Positions 1 through 5,112 of a stretch of DNA of 5,142 nucleotides are shown piece by piece. Origin of the DNA: Sphingopyxis sp. Its GTDB lineage: Bacteria > Pseudomonadota > Alphaproteobacteria > Sphingomonadales > Sphingomonadaceae. The notes under the pieces are model-generated. The model searched no databases, was not told the DNA's origin, and worked only from the letters and a program-made list of their open reading frames with translations. Each line of letters starts with the position of its first letter. Position 1 is the first letter of the stretch. The translations under genes were made by a program, and so were the position numbers. The stretch is from contig JAAUPH010000206.1 of assembly GCA_012035435.1 (NCBI GenBank), positions 1 to 5,142 of the forward strand, written 5' to 3'.

Positions 1-110
1 CCCGGCCGTGGTCCGTTGCAATACCTCTGCAACCCCGTGCGTCGAATTCTGTGGAAGCGTGAGTCGCGATCTGGAACCTATGCTTCACGTCGGCGCTCGT
101 GGGGCGTTGC

Positions 111-395
111 TCAGTGCCATAGCCGAGGTCCGGACCTCTCGTACGGCCGCGGACCGTCAGCACCAAACGCCTGGCGCGCATCGCTTACCTCGCAGCGCTC
201 GGCCGGGTCGCGGGCGAGGAGCCGCATCACCACGTGACAGACGTCCTCCGGCAGCTCGGGACGACTCAGCCATACCACCCGTCGGCGCAAGGACTTCCAC
301 TCCCGCAACAACCCGGGATCCCGCTCCAGGAGCGGCGTCACCACCCCGTCCAACAGCGCCACGAGGAACCGCGCGCGCTGATTCCCTTCCATGTA
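111..395 (-). CDS. C-terminal fragment of an unrecognised protein, kinase C-lobe-like ending; foreign to the rest of the window
   Basis: The reading frame ends at the TGA read from 113 to 111. I treat the segment as real coding sequence because of its periodicity: over plus positions 181-360 I counted 53 of 60 third codon positions as G/C, against 27 of 60 second and 46 of 60 first positions, the classic pattern of a high-GC gene. The most protein-like part contains LPEDVCHVVMRLLARDPAER, which resembles the last helices of bacterial Ser/Thr protein kinase catalytic domains (LP..V..V..LL.RDP..R). The preceding stretch (GNQRARFLVALLDGVVTPLL) is not clearly kinase-like, and no catalytic motif is present, so function is open. 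The frame stays open to 578, but beyond about 395 it only shadows the pyk tail on the other strand. The 5' part is therefore missing. High GC3 and this ending would suit a myxobacterium or similar; that is inference. It could also be an unrelated regulatory protein. Confidence 0.45.
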   Translation of the reverse strand, partial: YMEGNQRARFLVALLDGVVTPLLERDPGLLREWKSLRRRVVWLSRPELPEDVCHVVMRLLARDPAERCEVSDARQAFGADGPRPYERSGPRLWH

Positions 396-536
396 CTGCT
401 GCGCCACGGCATTGGCCGCGCCGGGGCCAAGCTCGTCATGATGGCGGGGGTCCCCTTTGGCACGCCGGGGTCGACCAACGTGCTGCACGTTGCGACGATG
501 ACCGGGGATGAGCTGCGGGGATATGGCGGAAACTGA
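396..536 (+). CDS. pyk: Pyruvate kinase, C-terminal end only (5' part absent)
   Basis: The last 46 codons before the TGA at 534-536 read LLRHGIGRAGAKLVMMAG and then VPFGTPGSTNVLHVATM, ending TGDELRGYGGN. This matches the final beta strands of the pyruvate kinase C-terminal domain, where a stretch of the type GD-x-VV-x-x-AG-V-P-x-G-x-x-GTTN-x-(I/L)-x-V is usual. Pyruvate kinase (EC 2.7.1.40) converts phosphoenolpyruvate and ADP to pyruvate and ATP in glycolysis; the C-terminal domain carries the allosteric and tetramer contacts. Of these 46 codons, 39 end in G or C. The frame stays open upstream to 234, but residues before about 390 (rich in Q, P and R) do not look like pyruvate kinase and coincide with the opposite-strand coding segment. 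I therefore place the loss of homology at about 385-400. All catalytic residues lie outside what is preserved. The call rests on a short stretch recognised by eye. Confidence 0.65.
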   Translation: MLRHGIGRAGAKLVMMAGVPFGTPGSTNVLHVATMTGDELRGYGGN

Positions 537-698
537 AGCCAGGAGCGTCCGACGGGCATTCGCGCTGCGCCGGATCACTAAGGGGTTTGTAGTCGATAGG
601 CAGTTCAGGGTGCGGAAACTGATTCACTCTGGGACGCCCCGCAGACTCTATGGTAAACACTCTTTGCACCATGATGAAGTGACGGCATAGTCGGCGGC

Positions 699-716
699 GC
701 TGACAGAGTCGTCAGC
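699..716. repeat. Perfect 6-bp inverted repeat upstream of bpt
   Basis: GCTGAC at 699-704 and its exact reverse complement GTCAGC at 711-716 flank a 6-base spacer. It sits 26 bases before the bpt start. It has no T-tract, so it is unlikely to be an intrinsic terminator. It may be a protein-binding dyad or a leader hairpin, or may be chance. Confidence 0.35.
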
Positions 717-726
717 AGCCATCGGC

Positions 727-730
727 AGGA
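727..730 (+). promoter_or_regulatory. Likely ribosome binding site of bpt
   Basis: AGGA lies 12 bases upstream of the GTG at 743. The spacing is on the long side, but it is the only Shine-Dalgarno-like run near this start, and the protein N-terminus fixes the start independently. Confidence 0.4.
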
Positions 731-742
731 ATTGACCCGAGC

Positions 743-1519
743 GTGAGCGCCCGTTTCCGTTTCCCCGTTTCCTTTGTGACCAGCCCGGCGCCGTGCCCGT
801 ATCTGGCGGGCAAGACTGAGCGCAAGGTGTTTACCGAACTGAGCGGTAGCAGCCCGACCGAACTGAACGACGCGCTGGGCCGCATTGGGTTTCGTCGTAG
901 CCAAAGTGTCGCCTATCGCCCCAGTTGCAATGATTGCAGCGCCTGCGTGTCGGTCCGCGTCGTGACGAGGGATTTTCAGCCCAACAGCTCTCAGAAACGG
1001 AATCTGCGCCGCAATGGCGACCTTGCCGTATCGGCGTGTAAAGCGTGGGCGACCGAAGAGCAATATCGCCTGCTTCGCCGCTATCTGCGCTCGCGCCACC
1101 CCGATGGCGGCATGGCCGATATGGACGAACAGGATTTCGCCGACATGGTCGAACAGACCCCGGTTGACAGTTACCTGATCGAATATCGCGAACCTGCGGG
1201 CGCGGACGGGCGGCCCGGCAAGCTGGTCGGATGCTGCCTGACCGATCGGCAGGGCGACGGCCTGTCGATGATTTACAGCTTCTTCGACGCCGACCACCCC
1301 TTACGCGAAGGGCTCGGCACCTACATCATCCTCGACCATATCCTGCGCGCGGGCGCGGCGGGGCTTCCTTATGTCTATCTCGGCTATTGGATCGAAGGAT
1401 CGCGGCGGATGGCCTATAAAGCGCGCTTCCGCCCGATCGAGCGGCTGGGCCCTGACGGCTGGCACAGCTTTGAACCCGCGCCGGCACTGACGCTCGACCG
1501 GGTGTTTGAGCAGGCTTAA
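743..1519 (+). CDS. bpt: Aspartate/glutamate leucyltransferase (Bpt family aminoacyl-tRNA-protein transferase)
   Basis: The 258-residue protein belongs to the ATE1/Bpt family. These cytoplasmic enzymes move an amino acid from a charged tRNA onto the N-terminal Asp or Glu of a protein, marking it for ClpS/ClpAP degradation; the Vibrio vulnificus Bpt enzyme uses leucine (EC 2.3.2.29), while many genome entries still say arginyltransferase. The N-terminal half has the family cysteines: C18 in PAPCPYL and C62, C65, C68 in [11 protein letters not shown]. The C-terminal half has the GNAT-like core: YSFFD at 178-182, LGTY at 191-194, YVYLGYW at 210-216 and [11 protein letters not shown] at 223-233. 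Length is normal and nothing is broken. The GTG start gives the expected family N-terminus (FRFP then [11 protein letters not shown]) and needs no extension. It appears to be a single-gene unit, with spacers of 206 bases before and 561 bases after. The amino acid transferred cannot be told from sequence. Confidence 0.95.
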   Translation: MSARFRFPVSFVTSPAPCPYLAGKTERKVFTELSGSSPTELNDALGRIGFRRSQSVAYRPSCNDCSACVSVRVVTRDFQPNSSQKRNLRRNGDLAVSACKAWATEEQYRLLRRYLRSRHPDGGMADMDEQDFADMVEQTPVDSYLIEYREPAGADGRPGKLVGCCLTDRQGDGLSMIYSFFDADHPLREGLGTYIILDHILRAGAAGLPYVYLGYWIEGSRRMAYKARFRPIERLGPDGWHSFEPAPALTLDRVFEQA

Positions 1520-1570
1520 AGCTACAAAACACACCGTCCTTTGCAGTGATTGTGGATCCTATGTTGCCTT

Positions 1571-1589
1571 TGCGCGACGGAGGCGCGCA
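1571..1589. repeat. Inverted repeat downstream of bpt
   Basis: TGCGCG at 1571-1576 pairs exactly with CGCGCA at 1584-1589 across a 7-base spacer. It lies 51 bases past the bpt stop. Without a following T-run it is more likely part of the repeat block than an intrinsic terminator, though it could protect the mRNA 3' end. Confidence 0.4.
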
Positions 1590-1670
1590 GGGATGAGGGG
1601 CCTGGTTTGGTTTTTGACCTCGCCGCCGTGTTTTGCCTTCGGAGAACGGCCAAGGGTGCTAAGTCCGTAA

Positions 1671-1740
1671 GCCCCTCCCCTTCAGGGGAGGAGTTGGGGT
1701 GCGGGCTGTCGTGCTGGCGCGAGGCCGACAGCCCGCTCCC
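1671..1740. repeat. REP-like composite of two hairpins
   Basis: Two adjacent hairpins are visible. The first pairs CCTCCCC (1674-1680) with GGGGAGG (1685-1691) around a TTCA loop. It is followed by GTTGGGGTG and then by a second hairpin with perfect 11-base arms, GCGGGCTGTCG (1701-1711) and CGACAGCCCGC (1726-1736), separated by 14 bases. After one mismatch the second stem extends by three more pairs (1697-1699 with 1738-1740). A CCCCTCCCC/GGGGAGG hairpin followed by GTTGGGGTG resembles intergenic palindromes that recur many times in sphingomonad and related genomes. Only one copy is in this window, so its dispersed nature is inferred from memory of the type. Confidence 0.6.
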
Positions 1741-1831
1741 ACCCAAAAACCGCTTTCCTACACGCCCCGATATGCGTTGCTCGCCCGCCCTCAGCGATTT
1801 GCTGCAAACGTAAGACCAAGGGAGAAAAGTT

Positions 1832-1870
1832 GGATATATCCGTGAACTTTGGTGAAGTTTGGAAAGTTGG
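1832..1870. repeat. 10-bp palindrome next to a degenerate tandem repeat
   Basis: GGATATATCC at 1832-1841 is a perfect palindrome. Immediately after it, GTGAACTTTGG (1842-1852) and GTGAAGTTTGG (1852-1862) match at 10 of 11 positions with a period of 10, followed by a weaker third unit, GAAAGTTGG (1862-1870). The 10-base period would place the units on one face of the helix, as for a cooperative protein-binding site. It may equally be a conserved part of a longer intergenic repeat. Confidence 0.35.
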
Positions 1871-1887
1871 CCCCGCGCGAAATCGCA

Positions 1888-1923
1888 CGGGAGGCGGAAT
1901 TTGGAATTCCGCCGCCACTCCCG
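1888..1923. repeat. Long interrupted inverted repeat
   Basis: The core arms GGCGGAATT (1893-1901) and AATTCCGCC (1905-1913) are exact reverse complements around a 3-base loop. The outer arms CGGGAG (1888-1893) and CTCCCG (1918-1923) extend the stem after a small asymmetric bulge. It ends ten bases before the candidate -35 box. It could be a cruciform or operator, or the end of the repeat block. No T-tract follows it on either strand. Confidence 0.5.
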
Positions 1924-1932
1924 CGTCCCCCA

Positions 1933-1962
1933 TTGACCTCCCCCCGCAATCCCGGCCATAAC
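1933..1962 (+). promoter_or_regulatory. Candidate sigma-70-type promoter for the fusion operon
   Basis: TTGACC at 1933-1938 matches the -35 consensus at 5 of 6 positions. CATAAC at 1957-1962 matches the -10 consensus at 4 of 6, with an 18-base spacer. Transcription would start near 1969 and leave a leader of about 110 bases before the ATG at 2081. It is the best-placed pair in the spacer, but the -10 box is only moderate, and a CRP/FNR-type or other control site cannot be excluded. Confidence 0.35.
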
Positions 1963-2072
1963 CTTGGAATATCGGACGCCTGACAAGTCCGGGTCGCATC
2001 CGTTGGGGTAGGGCCGCCTTTTGGGCGAGGGGGCCGTGTATGGGGGATGCTGGTGCGCGCGATGCGGTTGGC

Positions 2073-2090
2073 TGTCGGTCATGACTGACA
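2073..2090 (+). promoter_or_regulatory. Near-perfect palindrome spanning the start codon of the fusion gene
   Basis: TGTCGGTCATGACTGACA at 2073-2090 is symmetric at all but one base pair (G2077 opposite T2086), and in RNA that pair would be a G-U wobble. The mRNA could fold with 7-base arms and a CAUG loop holding the start codon. No strong Shine-Dalgarno run lies just upstream. It may be a translational control hairpin or a DNA operator; partial symmetry imposed by chance around ATGAC is the alternative. Confidence 0.4.
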
Positions 2091-4543
2091 AGGTCCAGGT
2101 GGCCATCATCGGCTCTGGGCCTGCTGGGCTCAGCGCGGCGGCGCGTGCTTCGGCGTTGGGGCTGAGCCATGTGCTGCTTGAAAAGACCGATCACCTGTCG
2201 GACACCATCTTCAAATATCAGAAGGGCAAGCTGGTAATGGCGACCCCGACGCGGCTGGACCTTCGGTCCGACTGCGATTTTGACGAGGGGATCCGCGAGG
2301 ATATTTTAGCGACCTGGGACCGCCAAATGGCCGCTTACAGGGTCAATATCGCCTATCATGCCGAGGTGTCGGCGGTCGAAGGGGCGCAGGGTGATTTCAC
2401 CATCCGCACGTCGCGCGGGGCCGAGTTTCGCGCGGACTATATCGTGCTCGCCATCGGGACGCAGGGCAATCCGAACCGGATGCGCTGTCCCGGAGGTGAT
2501 TTGCCCCATATTTTCTATCAGCTCGATGACCCAGCCGATTATCAGGACAAGCATGTGACCGTTGTCGGATCGGGCGATGCGGGAATTGAAAATGCGCTGG
2601 GGTTGGCCGAGGCGGCGTTGGAAAACACGGTCACGATCCTCAACCGATCCAAGGATTTTGCGCGCGCCAAGGCCAAAAACGTCTCGGACCTGATGGAGGC
2701 GGGGGCGACGGGCGGCATGTTCGTGCGCACCGAAACGTCACCCAAGCTGGTCGAGGCCGGCTGGTTGACGCTCGAGACGCCGACGGGCGATGTGCGGATC
2801 GAATGTGATGCGATCATCGCGCGGCTCGGATCGGTCGCGCCGCGCGCCTTTGTCGAGGGGCTGGGGATCGAATTTTCGAGCCCCGACCGCGAGGCTTTTC
2901 CCAAATTGTCGCCGCAGTTTGAGAGCACGGCCCCGGGAATTTTCGTGATCGGCGCGCTCGCGGGTTATCCGCTGATCAAGCATTGCATGAACCAGGGCTA
3001 TGACGTCGTGGAGTATATCCGCACGCAGATTGCGGGCGAAAAGTTCGTGCTGCCACCGGCTGATGAAGGCTTGCTCGTCAAAGTGTTCGAGGGGCTGCCC
3101 GGTGACCGCAGCGTGTCCGAATGGCTGGAGTTTCTGCGCGAACGGGTGAGCATTTTTGCCGATGTCTCGCCGCTCCAGATGCGCGAATTCATGCTGGATT
3201 CGCAAGTGAGCTTCGTCCGAGCCGGCGATGTGGTTTTCGAGGGCGGCGATCCCGGGACGTCGCTGTTCGCCATCGCCGACGGCGCGGTGCATGTCGAGAT
3301 TGACCCCAAGGATCGGGGCCGCGTGGTACCCATCGAAACCGGGTCGATCTTTGGCGAGGTCGGGCTGATTTCCGGGCGCAAGCGCGGGGCGACGGTCCGC
3401 GCGGCGCGTGATGCGATTTTGGTGGAAGTGTCGCGGACGGCGGCGCTCAAGCTGATGGCCGCCGTGCCGGGGGCCAAACGGGTGATCAACAGGATCAGCC
3501 TGGAACGCCAGTTGATGCAGATTTTCCGTGGCGGGCTGACACCTGCCGATCTGGCCGAAACGGTCGAGCATGCCGAGGTGCAATCGGTCCGCATCGGCGA
3601 AACCGTGCTTGCCGAAGGGGATGAGGGCGACGACATATTCGTCATCCGGTCGGGATCGATGGCGGTCGAAAAGATGATCGGGGGGCGGCCGATTTTCCTG
3701 TCCTATCTGCCCGCCGGAGCGTTCTTCGGCGAAATGGCGGTGCTGGGCGGGGGTAAGCGCACCGCCACGGTGAAGGCGGCAGTGAAGTCCGAAGTGATCA
3801 AGCTGCGCGGTGCCGATTTCCGCGCGATCCTGGATAACAAGCCCGCGATCCGTGCCGATACCCTCGCTGCGATGAGCAAGCGGAGCGAGATCAACGAATT
3901 CATCGAGAGCCGCAAGGGTAGCTATTACAGCGCAGTCGATCTCTATTCCGACACCGCGAGCTTCCTGATCAACCAGGGGATTGGCGAGGCGACCGATGCG
4001 CTGCTCATCGACGAGCGGCTATGCGTCGGGTGCGACAATTGCGAAAAGGCATGCGCCGACAGCCATGACGGGCTGTCGCGGCTTGATCGCGAAGCTGGGA
4101 AGAGCTTTGCGCATCTGCATGTGCCGACGAGCTGCCGCCACTGCGAGCATCCACATTGCATGGCCGATTGTCCGCCCAACGTCATCCACCGTGGCCCCGA
4201 TGGGGAAGTTTACATGGAGGATGGCTGTATCGGCTGCGGCAATTGCATGCGCAACTGCCCCTATGGTGTGATCCGGATGGAGGCGAAGCCGCCGCAGAAG
4301 CCTAGCCTGTTCCAATGGCTGTTGTTCGGCTTTGGTCCCGGTCCCGGCGAACCTTCGCCCAAATGGACCAAGGCCAATTCGCCCGAAGGCACCAAGCCCA
4401 AGAAAATCGCGGTGAAGTGCGACATGTGCAAGGGGATTTCGGGCGGCCCGGCCTGCGTGCGCGCTTGCCCCACCGGCGCGGCGATCCGTGTCACGCCGGA
4501 GGAATTTCTGTCGGTCGCCAAACTGGGTGAGGGCGAGGTCTGA
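2081..4543 (+). CDS. FAD/NAD(P) oxidoreductase fused to two cyclic-nucleotide-binding domains and a four-[4Fe-4S] ferredoxin module
   Basis: The predicted 820-residue protein has three parts. Residues 1-315 form a two-Rossmann flavin oxidoreductase: GSGPAG at 11-16 binds FAD, E34 ends the second strand, GSGDAG at 163-168 is the NAD(P) loop, and FVIGALAGY at 288-296 is the second FAD contact. No CxxC pair exists there, so it is not a thioredoxin reductase. Residues about 358-475 and 490-600 are two cyclic-nucleotide-binding domains. Their phosphate cassettes keep the ribose-binding Glu and phosphate-binding Arg (E426/R435 and E551/R560). Residues about 640-805 are a DmsB/HycB-like module with 16 cysteines: 648, 651, 654, 658; 685, 688, 693, 697; 716, 719, 722, 726; 780, 783, 792, 796, enough for four [4Fe-4S] clusters. 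There is no signal peptide, so it should be cytoplasmic. I chose ATG 2081 because the Rossmann motif then starts at residue 11; an upstream TTG at 2021 would add 20 unlikely residues. Its stop overlaps the membrane-protein start by one base. Substrate unknown; cyclic-nucleotide-gated electron transfer from NAD(P)H is inferred. Confidence 0.9.
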   Translation: MTDKVQVAIIGSGPAGLSAAARASALGLSHVLLEKTDHLSDTIFKYQKGKLVMATPTRLDLRSDCDFDEGIREDILATWDRQMAAYRVNIAYHAEVSAVEGAQGDFTIRTSRGAEFRADYIVLAIGTQGNPNRMRCPGGDLPHIFYQLDDPADYQDKHVTVVGSGDAGIENALGLAEAALENTVTILNRSKDFARAKAKNVSDLMEAGATGGMFVRTETSPKLVEAGWLTLETPTGDVRIECDAIIARLGSVAPRAFVEGLGIEFSSPDREAFPKLSPQFESTAPGIFVIGALAGYPLIKHCMNQGYDVVEYIRTQIAGEKFVLPPADEGLLVKVFEGLPGDRSVSEWLEFLRERVSIFADVSPLQMREFMLDSQVSFVRAGDVVFEGGDPGTSLFAIADGAVHVEIDPKDRGRVVPIETGSIFGEVGLISGRKRGATVRAARDAILVEVSRTAALKLMAAVPGAKRVINRISLERQLMQIFRGGLTPADLAETVEHAEVQSVRIGETVLAEGDEGDDIFVIRSGSMAVEKMIGGRPIFLSYLPAGAFFGEMAVLGGGKRTATVKAAVKSEVIKLRGADFRAILDNKPAIRADTLAAMSKRSEINEFIESRKGSYYSAVDLYSDTASFLINQGIGEATDALLIDERLCVGCDNCEKACADSHDGLSRLDREAGKSFAHLHVPTSCRHCEHPHCMADCPPNVIHRGPDGEVYMEDGCIGCGNCMRNCPYGVIRMEAKPPQKPSLFQWLLFGFGPGPGEPSPKWTKANSPEGTKPKKIAVKCDMCKGISGGPACVRACPTGAAIRVTPEEFLSVAKLGEGEV
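4535..4538 (+). promoter_or_regulatory. Ribosome binding site inside the end of the fusion gene
   Basis: GAGG at 4535-4538 lies 4 bases before the ATG at 4543. That ATG shares its A with the TGA at 4541-4543 (TGATG), the usual arrangement for translational coupling, so the two proteins are probably made together. Confidence 0.6.
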
Positions 4544-5112
4544 TGGCGCTGGGCATCCGCCGCCGCACGCGCGCCACCGCTGCGCAGACCGACCGGGTGC
4601 GGCAGAGTGCGCATGAAGGCTTCCTGTCCTACGCGGACTTTCGCTGGGCGAAGATCTCGGGCGCAGTGATGCTGCTGGTGATTGTGTCTTACGCGATGGT
4701 GGATGTCAGCCCGCGCCACAATGGCGGAAGCTGGTATGGCTATACGCTGGGCACCATCGGCGCAGCTCTGATCCTGTGGCTGACCGCGCTGGGGGTGCGC
4801 AAGCGCAAGATGACGAGCGGGGCCTGGTCGCTGAAGGCCTGGACCTCGGCGCATGTCTATCTGGGACTGTCGCTGATCGTGATCGGCACCTGGCACACTG
4901 GGTTTCAACTGGGATGGAATGTCCACACGCTCGCCTGGGCGCTGATGATGATCGTCATAGTGTCTGGGCTGTTCGGGATATTCGTTTATGCGACGCTGCC
5001 GCAGGCGCTGGCGGCGAACCGCGAGCAGATGACGCAGATGCAGATGCTGGAGGCAATCCGGCGTTCGACCGCCAACTGCATGTCGCCGCGCAGCCACTGC
5101 CCCCTTCGGTGA
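4543..5112 (+). CDS. Four-helix membrane protein, putative b-type haem or quinone-reactive partner of the Fe-S fusion (frameshifted)
   Basis: The uninterrupted frame gives 189 residues. After a basic, soluble N-terminus (residues 1-35) four hydrophobic helices are visible: about 38-55, 66-85, 102-121 and 128-152. H104 and H118 lie 14 residues apart in the third helix, the spacing seen for haem-ligand histidines in membrane cytochromes b and ferric-reductase-like proteins. H128 opens the fourth helix (WNVHT), and H24 and H59 are outside the helices. I do not recognise a named family. The one-base overlap with the Fe-S/flavin fusion argues that it is that protein's membrane partner, passing electrons to or from quinone or a periplasmic acceptor; this is inference. 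After I172 the in-frame text (RRSTANCMSPRSHCPLR, stop 5110-5112) looks wrong, while another frame reads as a natural continuation. The annotated C-terminus from residue 173 is therefore probably an artefact of a frameshift. Confidence 0.8.
   Translation: MALGIRRRTRATAAQTDRVRQSAHEGFLSYADFRWAKISGAVMLLVIVSYAMVDVSPRHNGGSWYGYTLGTIGAALILWLTALGVRKRKMTSGAWSLKAWTSAHVYLGLSLIVIGTWHTGFQLGWNVHTLAWALMMIVIVSGLFGIFVYATLPQALAANREQMTQMQMLEAIRRSTANCMSPRSHCPLR

Larger units (their letters stand above)
537..742 (+). other. Spacer between the pyk tail and bpt, no gene seen
   Basis: This 206-base stretch contains no frame that looks like a protein and no tRNA-like fold that I could find. No T-rich terminator follows the pyk stop. 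The only clear structure is a small inverted repeat at 699-716. A weak promoter-like pair (TTGCAC at 664-669, CATAGT at 686-691, spacer 16) could start transcription just before that repeat, but the -35 match is poor. Confidence 0.5.
1520..2080 (+). other. Gene-free intergenic stretch with repeats and a candidate promoter
   Basis: This 561-base stretch between bpt and the fusion gene holds no convincing protein gene on either strand. Long open frames on the minus strand translate to low-complexity text typical of hairpin-rich repeats, for example PHPNSSPEGEG. What it does hold is a series of inverted repeats at 1571-1589, 1674-1691, 1701-1736 and 1888-1923, a 10-bp palindrome with a short tandem repeat at 1832-1870, and a promoter-like pair at 1933-1962 followed by a presumed leader of roughly 110 bases. 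No T-tract follows any hairpin, so none is a clear intrinsic terminator for bpt. Confidence 0.7.

Noticed and set aside
15..33. Inverted repeat GTTGCA/TGCAAC with a 7-base spacer
   Set aside because: It is short, isolated and in the probably chimeric segment, with nothing around it to give it meaning.
8..511. 167-codon plus-strand frame at the window start
   Set aside because: It is Arg/Pro/Ala-rich with no motif and opposite a segment whose codon periodicity supports the minus strand.
664..691. Promoter TTGCAC/CATAGT upstream of bpt
   Set aside because: The -35 matches at only 3 of 6 positions; it is mentioned in the spacer entry but not called as a site.
605..1297. 230-codon minus-strand frame opposite bpt
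   Set aside because: It lies antisense to a confidently identified complete bpt gene and has no recognisable domain.
1674..1736. Intrinsic terminator for bpt
   Set aside because: Both hairpins are strong, but neither is followed by a T-tract on either strand.
2021..2080. TTG start giving a 20-residue N-terminal extension of the fusion
   Set aside because: The extension is rich in Cys, Trp and Gly, and the FAD-binding motif already begins at residue 11 from the ATG at 2081.
1522..2194. Long minus-strand frames of 195 and 170 codons in the bpt to fusion spacer
   Set aside because: They run through the inverted repeats and the first codons of the fusion gene and translate to low-complexity text such as PHPNSSPEGEG.
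2738..3583. 281-codon minus-strand frame inside the fusion gene
   Set aside because: It is His/Arg/Asp-rich shadow text from the codon bias of the opposite strand, where two conserved domains are clear.
4261..5097. 278-codon minus-strand frame
   Set aside because: It shadows the Fe-S module and the membrane gene; it is rich in Arg, Gln and His with no domain.
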